Assembly: GCA_003551865.1 (NCBI GenBank)
Contig: PUNU01000266.1
Location: 1-11,890, forward strand
DNA from: Syntrophomonadaceae bacterium
Lineage (GTDB): Bacteria; Bacillota_D; Dethiobacteria; DTU022
Length of the DNA stretch: 11,890 nucleotides
Reading direction: 5' to 3'
The notes under the pieces are model-generated. The model was not told the origin of the DNA and did no database searches. It saw nothing but the letters and a program-made list of their open reading frames with translations. The position numbers and the translations under genes are program-made. Of this stretch, positions 7,036 to 11,890 are shown piece after piece; the first letter of the stretch is position 1; each line of letters opens with the position of its first letter.

Positions 7036-7050
7036 AAGAACCTTGTTCTT
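7036..7050 (-). promoter_or_regulatory. Small hairpin just ahead of the transporter ribosome binding site
   Basis: AAGAAC and GTTCTT form a perfect 6-bp stem with a 3-nt loop, ending 7 bases before the GGAGG at 7024-7028. It lies in the 156-bp gap between methyltransferase and transporter and could affect mRNA processing or translation of the transporter. No promoter or T-run was seen in the gap. Confidence 0.3.
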
Positions 7051-7172
7051 AAACATCCTGATTCGACACGATATCTTAATTGCTTTTGTGCCACCCTTTT
7101 TAAGTTCCCCTGTCGCCAAACCCAATTTTTACAAGCACAAGTTCGGCGAGAAAGATATATCAAGGTTTTTAA

Positions 7173-8873
7173 CTAATCGACATTAATTGGGTAAGTGCCG
7201 TATTTGATACATGCTCTGAGCATGGCCTGCATGTTTTCATATGGCATCTCTCGCGGTATCTCGCAACCACCGGAGAGAAAGAAGCCCCCTCCCGGACCTG
7301 CTGCAAGGATTGCATCCCTGCAAGCCTCTTCCACTTCACGGGAGCTGCCCAAATGCAGTACCTGGTTGCAATCCAGGTTGCCCATAAGAGTGATTTCATT
7401 GCCAATCAGGTTCTTGGCCCACTTAAGGGGCACCTGGTAATCAAACTGGATTGCTCCACCTGGATTGGTCAAAGGGGCATATTTGAGACATTGAGGCACA
7501 TAGCCGCAACTGTGAATCAGAACTTTGGTTCCGAGTTCTTCATTAATTCTTCTATAGAGCTTTTTTTCATGGGGTAAAACAAATTCTTCGAAAGCTTCGG
7601 GGGAAAGGTAATATGCTACAGATTCACCGCTGCCTATTATATCGGCCCCATTTTCCACGAATATTTTTGCGCATTGAAAAGCATATTCTTCATACCAATC
7701 CAGGATCTCATGCAGCAGCTCCTTTTCCCGCCGCAGCAAAAAGATTGCCTGGGGATCGGCACCCATTAGCAACATTGCCCCCTGAAAAGGGCCTTCAGTC
7801 CAACCAATAACAGCGAGTTCATCGCCAACCATTTGCCTCATGTATTTGACGCTGGACAAAAATTCAGGCAATCGGCCTTCACCCAGATATTCAACCGGAT
7901 CTTTTAACTTTTTAAAATCTGAGGCTGCCGAAGCGGGATCAATGGCCGGGCCGGTTAATCTGGGAACATCGTCATGTGGAATAATTGATTTGCCTCCTAC
8001 AGCCTCGGCATAAACTGCGGTGTCGCAATCTGCAATTACTGTATCCCAACCGAAGCGTCTGGCTGTGCTTACTTGAGCTTCGGCCAGCAATTTACCATTG
8101 CTAACATATTCGCTGTAAGGTATGCCATACTGCCTGGAGCAAAAAGTCATGGCAAAAGGAACCAGGGGAACCCGGTCCGGTTCTTTCTGGTTAAGAGTGG
8201 CCATTACTCTTTGCTTGCCGGTCATCTCTTTTTTCTTGGCTTCGGTGAAATGATTCAGGATATCGACGATTTCTACGGCATTTGCAGAATAAGCATCTGC
8301 TCCAACACGGTTTGCTATCTCTTGATTAGTGGAAGGGCCGGAAATTATCGTCCTAACTTTATGCCTGATGCCCAGCCGGAATAGCTCTTGCTCTATTTCT
8401 TCCAGCATGTTTAATCGATAACTTAAATATAAGCCCGTAGCAACAAAATCGGCGTCAACTTCTTTAGCCTTTTGGGCTATCGCCAATGGACCAATATCGG
8501 AACCTGCATTTACTACTTCATAACCTTCAGCTGATAGTACTGCGGTGACAACGCTGGGTCCTATCGTCCAAGGCCCATCAGGAACGCCAATTACTATCTT
8601 ACCTTTTGATTTTTTATCTGTGGTTGAGAGAGCTTCTTGAAGGGCCATGGCTCCGAAAGTAAAAGCTGTTGTAGACCAGAGGACGGCATCAAGATACATT
8701 CCTTTTGCACCATATTTCCGGGCCAACTCACCCATACCGTCTGCCAGCCCTCTTCTAAGCACTTCATTGGGTGAAGCGCCTGAATCAAGAGCTGATTGGC
8801 ACAAAGAAACGATGTTTTCGTAATCACCTGCTAGAACTCCCTGCTTTACATTCTCAATCTCCGGTTTACTCAT
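7173..8873 (-). CDS. Fusion of corrinoid-protein-like domain and URO-D-type methyltransferase
   Basis: A 566-residue two-domain protein. Residues 1-85 resemble the helical cap and 91-210 the Rossmann B12-binding domain of methyltransferase corrinoid proteins, ending in GADAYSANAVEIVDIL. Residues 218-560 are a uroporphyrinogen-decarboxylase-like domain of the MtaA/MtbA type, opening MTGKQRVMATLNQKEPDRVP. Its probable zinc ligands are present: His454-x-Cys456 in LIHSCGY and Cys537 in SGGCEIP. This would be a methyl transfer to or from corrinoid or a thiol, not haem synthesis. Oddly, the DxHxxG motif that gives the lower His ligand reads GPWTIG (100-105), with Trp102 at the His position, and the SxL and GG motifs are also altered. 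The ATG overlaps the marR stop by 8 bp, and GGAG is inside marR. It is followed by a transporter and DUF2284. Family is sure; methyl donor and acceptor are unknown. Confidence 0.9.
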   Translation of the reverse strand: MSKPEIENVKQGVLAGDYENIVSLCQSALDSGASPNEVLRRGLADGMGELARKYGAKGMYLDAVLWSTTAFTFGAMALQEALSTTDKKSKGKIVIGVPDGPWTIGPSVVTAVLSAEGYEVVNAGSDIGPLAIAQKAKEVDADFVATGLYLSYRLNMLEEIEQELFRLGIRHKVRTIISGPSTNQEIANRVGADAYSANAVEIVDILNHFTEAKKKEMTGKQRVMATLNQKEPDRVPLVPFAMTFCSRQYGIPYSEYVSNGKLLAEAQVSTARRFGWDTVIADCDTAVYAEAVGGKSIIPHDDVPRLTGPAIDPASAASDFKKLKDPVEYLGEGRLPEFLSSVKYMRQMVGDELAVIGWTEGPFQGAMLLMGADPQAIFLLRREKELLHEILDWYEEYAFQCAKIFVENGADIIGSGESVAYYLSPEAFEEFVLPHEKKLYRRINEELGTKVLIHSCGYVPQCLKYAPLTNPGGAIQFDYQVPLKWAKNLIGNEITLMGNLDCNQVLHLGSSREVEEACRDAILAAGPGGGFFLSGGCEIPREMPYENMQAMLRACIKYGTYPINVD

Positions 8874-9399
8874 CGGTATATTCTCCTTTCCAAAGGAAAT
8901 AATTAGTTGTAATTGTTTGACCGTAAGGTTTTGAATTGGTCCGCACCTTTTCTTCGAGTTTTTTTATTGCTTTTTTATTTAGCCTCAAGAATTCTTTTTG
9001 TTCTTGGGGCGTGAGCACGCCGTAAAACATGTCTGCAATTTCATCAAATATGCGATCGTATTCATTAAGCGCATCCAGTCCCTTTGGAGCAAGTTTGACC
9101 ATTACCACCCTTCGGTCGTTGGTTGCACGTCTGCGAGTAACAATTTTTTTCTTTACAAGGCTGTCTGCCAGCCAGCTGACAGTGCTTATTGAAAAACCTG
9201 TTTTTTGGGCCAGATCACTAACTCGGTGTGGTTTCATGCCGCGGAGGGCCAGGATTAATAAAAACTCTTTGGCAGAAAATTCGGGTGTCCACCTGGATAG
9301 CATTTCAAAACTTTCGTATAGGTGCTTAATAATGCGGCTTAATTCTTTCGTGGCATTTCTTGACTCTAAATTATTTTTATTGCTATTTTCCGTATTCAC
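8866..9399 (-). CDS. MarR-family transcriptional regulator
   Basis: A 177-residue winged-helix regulator. The DNA-binding core is RVSDLAQKTGFSISTVSWLADSL (residues 59-81) followed by the wing with the NDRR motif; helices at both ends would form the dimer. It is somewhat longer than the usual 140-150 residues because of a C-terminal tail that overlaps the methyltransferase start by 8 bp. The start is GTG, with AAGGAG 7 nt upstream; the first 15 residues are Asn-rich. It is the first gene of the operon and sits just downstream of a palindromic operator over the -10 box, so autorepression relieved by the substrate or a related aromatic ligand is the likely scheme. The MarR assignment is firm; ligand unknown. 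Confidence 0.93.
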   Translation of the reverse strand: MNTENSNKNNLESRNATKELSRIIKHLYESFEMLSRWTPEFSAKEFLLILALRGMKPHRVSDLAQKTGFSISTVSWLADSLVKKKIVTRRRATNDRRVVMVKLAPKGLDALNEYDRIFDEIADMFYGVLTPQEQKEFLRLNKKAIKKLEEKVRTNSKPYGQTITTNYFLWKGEYTDE

Positions 9400-9432
9400 A
9401 ACAAGACTCCTTATTTATTTCAGATATTGAAA

Positions 9433-9455
9433 ATTACGATTACCGTAATAGTAAT
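9433..9455. promoter_or_regulatory. Palindromic operator, probable MarR binding site
   Basis: A 23-bp inverted repeat built as ATTAC-n-ATTAC-n-GTAAT-n-GTAAT: all 10 base pairs of the ATTAC/GTAAT halves match, and only the single spacer bases and centre differ. Size and symmetry fit a MarR dimer. It covers the -10 box (9448-9453) and the probable start point of the marR operon, so binding should block transcription. No second copy was noticed at the other promoters in the window. Confidence 0.75.
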
Positions 9456-9476
9456 CTACAGAAAAATTTTTGTCAA
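9448..9476 (-). promoter_or_regulatory. Sigma-A promoter of the marR-methyltransferase operon
   Basis: On the minus strand a perfect TTGACA (9471-9476) is followed after 17 bp by TACTAT (9448-9453). Transcription would begin near 9441, about 42 nt before the marR GTG. Confidence 0.75.
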
Positions 9477-9680
9477 CAGTAAAATCAGAAACTTTTTTAT
9501 TTTTAACTGTGCTTTAAAATGTTGTCACGAAAACGTATAATTTTTTATTGTGTTGGATCTTGCATATCTGTTTGCTGCTGTTTTAAGCATTTTACTTCAA
9601 CATGGACGGGATGCACGGTTTTAAGTTATTGAAAGTTACATAGAGATTTTTTTGCTTGGGATACAGGGAGAGGCTGTCAC
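9477..9680. other. Intergenic stretch, no gene seen
   Basis: These roughly 200 bases lie between the divergent marR and lipoprotein promoters. They are AT-rich with T-runs (for example 9490-9503 and 9648-9654). I found no convincing ORF with a ribosome binding site, no RNA gene, and no strong hairpin; a loose ACAGT/ACTGT pair is present near the marR promoter. Confidence 0.6.
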
Positions 9681-9708
9681 TTGATTATGGTGCCGGATAT
9701 GGTAAAAT
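9681..9708 (+). promoter_or_regulatory. Probable extended -10 promoter of the lipoprotein gene
   Basis: TTGATT (9681-9686) and TAAAAT (9703-9708) are 16 bp apart, and TGG just before the -10 box gives an extended -10 element. Transcription would start near 9715, leaving about 55 nt of leader. Confidence 0.5.
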
Positions 9709-9769
9709 TACAAAAGCGTAAAAATAAATTAAGACTTCAGCCTGGGATTTGCTAAAGTGGAGGGTAGAT

Positions 9770-10375
9770 ATGGTTAAAAGAGCACTGCTGGTATTGATTT
9801 GTACTTCCGGACTGCTGCTGTTTATAGGCTGCGCCAACCAAGAAACTGGTCCTGACAATAATAATAATGAGGAGATAATATCAATTGAAGTTACCAATAA
9901 ATCTGAAGAAATTGTGGTTTCTTTTGCCTTGTTTTTAGGTCCCGAAGACGATTGGGGAGAGGAAATGCTCGGCGAAGAGGAGATTGGGCCGGATGAAGTG
10001 TTTGTGTTTGAAATGCCCGAGCGCACCTACAATTTGGCCTTAATGACCGCAGAAGGGTACGTGGTTCACAACGAGTTTGACATAAATTCGGATGCCGAGG
10101 TCGAGTTTGGCGATGAGGACAAAATTCCGGTGTTTATTGAAAATGTTTCCGAGTCCGACCTGCAGGCTCTTTACATTTCACCGCACGACAGTGAACACTG
10201 GGGAGAGAATTGGCTGATCACTGAAAAAGAATACATACCCGCAGAAATAGGGCGTCGGGTTTTTTTCGTAGAACCGGGGGTTTATGATGTTTTAGCCATC
10301 GGTTTCCAGGGTGAAACCGCAATCGAGGCCTACAATTTAGACATGAAAGAGGCGAAAAGGTTAACCATTGATTGA
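9770..10375 (+). CDS. Lipoprotein with two tandem copies of one beta-rich domain
   Basis: A 201-residue protein. MVKR followed by a hydrophobic stretch and LLLFIGC gives a lipoprotein signal with Cys21 as the lipidated residue, so it should be anchored on the outer face of the membrane. An Asn-rich linker (DNNNNEE) follows. The rest falls into two similar domains of about 75-80 residues: the first has SFALFLGPEDDWGEEMLGEEEI, then FEMPERTYNLALMTAEGY; the second has LQALYISPHDSEHWGENWL, then VEPGVYDVLAIGFQGE. The shared pattern (AL-x-x-P-x-D/S-WGE-x-x-L ... Y-x-L/V) resembles a WG-containing beta domain of hypothetical exported proteins; I know no function. The composition is strongly acidic. 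The ATG at 9770 is preferred over an upstream in-frame TTG at 9749 because GGAGG lies 6 nt before it. It is a single-gene unit with its own terminator, divergent from marR. Confidence 0.82.
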   Translation: MVKRALLVLICTSGLLLFIGCANQETGPDNNNNEEIISIEVTNKSEEIVVSFALFLGPEDDWGEEMLGEEEIGPDEVFVFEMPERTYNLALMTAEGYVVHNEFDINSDAEVEFGDEDKIPVFIENVSESDLQALYISPHDSEHWGENWLITEKEYIPAEIGRRVFFVEPGVYDVLAIGFQGETAIEAYNLDMKEAKRLTID

Positions 10376-10442
10376 GCTTAACTTATAAACCTGATTGGTG
10401 TTTGAATAAATGGTGGACGCATTTTAAGAGGATCAAAAATTT

Positions 10443-10470
10443 GCCCGCTGCCAACTCCGGCGGGCTTTTT
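10443..10470 (+). terminator. Intrinsic terminator of the lipoprotein gene
   Basis: GCCCGC (10443-10448) pairs with GCGGGC (10460-10465) around an 11-nt loop, followed by TTTTT. On the other strand the hairpin follows the glycerate kinase stop by about 25 bases and is trailed by AAATTTTTG, so it may serve both convergent genes. Confidence 0.85.
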
Positions 10471-10494
10471 CTATATTTAACTTGCCCTAGCGGG

Positions 10495-11631
10495 TCACTC
10501 TAAGGCGGTTTTCCAAAAGCGCATTAATTCGACGGTTTTGCTTTCCAGAAGCTGCGGTCCTTTAGATATCGACTGTTCCAAGGAAAGCGGGCCGTCGGCA
10601 ATGGCAAAGCAGGCGGTTATACCTTCACTGTGAAATATTTCGAGCCTGCCTTCCAGGCTTCCGGCCAGGGCAATGACCGGAACGCCATGGCTGCGGGCTC
10701 TCCTGGATACACCCACCGGCGCTTTGCCGTAGACGGACTGGGCATCAAGTTTGCCTTCCCCGGTGATCACCAGGCAGCATTCGGGCAGGTGACGATCAAC
10801 ATTTAAAATGTCAAGGACCAGTTCTATCCCTGAGTGCATTTCCGCCCCGAGGAAAGCGATCAGACCGGCACCCAGGCCCCCGGCCGCTCCGGCGCCCGGG
10901 ATGCGGTCAACTTCAATTCCAAGGTCATTTTTAACCACCCGGGCAAATTTTTTAAGAGCCCTGTCCAGTTTTTCCGCCATCTCTTTTGAAGCCCCCTTTT
11001 GGGGGGCATAGATTAATGAGGCGCCGTGTGGGCCGGTAAGGGGATTGTCGACATCGCCGGCGACCATAACCTTTACTCTTTTAAGGCGTGGATCGAGGCC
11101 GGAGAGGTCAATTTTGTTGAGCCGCAGAAGTTCCGCTCCTCCAAAGTTAAGCGGTTTTCCGGATCGGTCCTGCAGTTTTGCCCCCAGGGCCTGGGCCATA
11201 CCCGCTCCACCGTCGTTGGTGGAACTGCCGCCGATACCGACAATTATATTGCTACAGCCCCGGTCGAGTGCCGCCTTGATTAGCTCTCCGGTTCCGTAGG
11301 TGGTGGTTATTGAGGGATTTCTTTGCTCTTCCGGAACCAGGGCCAGCCCGGAAGCAGCGGACATTTCAATTACCGCTGTATTATCCTCGTTGACCGTGCC
11401 CCAGGCCGCTTCAACCGGGCTGCCATGAGGTCCGCGGACATTTGTTTTATATATTTTCCCGTCCCTGCCCCCGGTTAAAGCTTCCACGAGCCCCTCACCG
11501 CCGTCGGAGAGGGGAAAAAGGAGCAGTTTAGCTTGAGGCAGGACAGACGATATCCCCCGGGCAATAATTTTCGCTGCCTCGGAAGCGCTCATACTGCCCT
11601 TAAATTTATCGGGGGCTACGATTATTTGCAT
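10495..11631 (-). CDS. glxK: Glycerate kinase (GarK/GlxK family)
   Basis: A 378-residue protein of the bacterial glycerate kinase family, which phosphorylates D-glycerate with ATP (usually to 2-phosphoglycerate in this family), feeding lower glycolysis. Marks: APDKFKGSMSASEAA (6-20), FPLSDGGEGLVEAL (39-52), TYGTGELI (111-118), the glycine-rich GIGGSSTNDGGAGMAQALGA (132-151), PGAGAAGGLGAGL (245-257), and VITGEGKLDAQS (288-299). Length is normal and no key motif is missing. ATG with GGAGG at 9 nt. It is alone: convergent with the lipoprotein gene, with a repeat element upstream, and no glyoxylate or serine-cycle genes are visible. The gene could also be called garK; the symbol is by family only. 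Confidence 0.93.
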   Translation of the reverse strand: MQIIVAPDKFKGSMSASEAAKIIARGISSVLPQAKLLLFPLSDGGEGLVEALTGGRDGKIYKTNVRGPHGSPVEAAWGTVNEDNTAVIEMSAASGLALVPEEQRNPSITTTYGTGELIKAALDRGCSNIIVGIGGSSTNDGGAGMAQALGAKLQDRSGKPLNFGGAELLRLNKIDLSGLDPRLKRVKVMVAGDVDNPLTGPHGASLIYAPQKGASKEMAEKLDRALKKFARVVKNDLGIEVDRIPGAGAAGGLGAGLIAFLGAEMHSGIELVLDILNVDRHLPECCLVITGEGKLDAQSVYGKAPVGVSRRARSHGVPVIALAGSLEGRLEIFHSEGITACFAIADGPLSLEQSISKGPQLLESKTVELMRFWKTALE

Positions 11632-11682
11632 CAGGCAGGACCTCCGCGATCGAAAAAATGCCCGCCGAAAAGCAGCGGTGTA

Positions 11683-11688
11683 ATTATA
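11683..11688 (-). promoter_or_regulatory. Probable -10 box of the glycerate kinase gene
   Basis: A perfect TATAAT on the minus strand lies about 52 bases upstream of the glycerate kinase ATG. No good -35 box is seen at 16-18 bp; an ACCC/GGGT inverted pair sits just upstream (11688-11700), which could be a regulator site. The rest of 11632-11804 shows no gene. Confidence 0.4.
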
Positions 11689-11804
11689 CCCAGTCCGGGT
11701 AGCTTTTTAGCTAAGCTGAAGGTTTATTTCTACAACACGGCCATCGATCCTGCAGTATAGTTAGATGGATCTAAATTGGCTGGCGACAATGGCATAAGTC
11801 CATA

Positions 11805-11890
11805 CCAGTGCTCTGTCAACATATTAAGAGCGTAACTTGACAATTATTGCAACGCCTCTTTATCTATAGGAAATGTTGCAAGCCGGAAGC
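11805..11890 (+). repeat. Dispersed repeat, copy B (cut by window end)
   Basis: This stretch pairs gaplessly with 4521-4606 (69 of 86 identical by hand count). It keeps TTGACA (11837-11842) and TATCTA (11861-11866) 18 bp apart, and here TTGCAAC (11847-11853) and GTTGCAA (11875-11881) are perfect complements, where copy A has imperfect pairing. It is in the same orientation as copy A, upstream of the glycerate kinase gene, and continues past the window. Confidence 0.7.

Noticed and set aside
7085..7110. AGGGTGGCAC on the minus strand, like the T-box antiterminator
   Set aside because: Only this short piece matches; there is no Stem I, no specifier loop, no terminator, and it lies inside an operon before a transporter.
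7017..7163. N-terminal extension of the transporter (start at 7163, 493 residues)
   Set aside because: The added 49 residues are charged and unlike any GPH N-terminus, and a strong AGGAGG sits 7 nt before the ATG at 7016.
7173..8873. Haem-biosynthetic uroporphyrinogen decarboxylase (hemE)
   Set aside because: The His-x-Cys...Cys zinc-ligand pattern, the fused corrinoid-type domain and the transporter/MarR context fit the methyltransferase branch of the family.

Overview
The window reads as chromosomal DNA of an anaerobic, spore-forming, low-to-moderate GC Gram-positive bacterium, most likely a Clostridia member of the Peptococcaceae/Desulfotomaculum-Pelotomaculum type. This is an inference from gene content: a Gmad2 (spore-germination type) domain, strong AGGAGG ribosome binding sites on nearly every gene, sigma-A-like promoters, a corrinoid/uroporphyrinogen-decarboxylase-type methyltransferase, and CoA-ester chemistry. 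No rRNA, tRNA, transposase or CRISPR array was seen.

Layout. (1) 1-470 (+) is the 3' end of a Gmad2-domain protein, closed by a 14-bp hairpin shared with the convergent operon. (2) 552-4265 (-) is an acyl-CoA module transcribed from a promoter near 4330-4358: AMP-forming acyl-CoA ligase, a 277-bp gap with two doubtful small ORFs, an amidohydrolase-fold protein that lacks most of its usual metal ligands, and a crotonase-family enoyl-CoA hydratase/isomerase. (3) 4266-4929 has no convincing gene. It holds the ligase promoter, one copy of a dispersed repeat (4521-4606), and a GC-rich stretch full of inverted repeats. (4) 4930-9399 (-) is a compact MarR-controlled operon: marR, a fused corrinoid-domain/URO-D methyltransferase, a GPH-type sugar/cation symporter family transporter, and a cysteine-rich DUF2284 protein. 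Its promoter carries a near-perfect 23-bp palindrome over the -10 box. (5) 9770-10375 (+) is a lipoprotein built from two copies of one domain, with its own promoter and terminator. (6) 10495-11631 (-) is glycerate kinase. (7) 11805-11890 is a second copy of the repeat, cut by the window end.

How they fit together. The MarR operon looks like an inducible system that imports a methylated small molecule and passes its methyl group to a corrinoid or thiol acceptor; the substrate is unknown. The oddity is that the corrinoid-type domain has Trp where the usual His ligand should be, while the C-terminal zinc-ligand pattern is intact. The acyl-CoA module would activate a carboxylic acid to its CoA ester and hydrate or isomerise it. 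The amidohydrolase-like partner has lost the HxH and catalytic Asp positions, so its chemistry is uncertain. The two modules are next to each other but have separate promoters, and nothing in the sequence proves they share a pathway.
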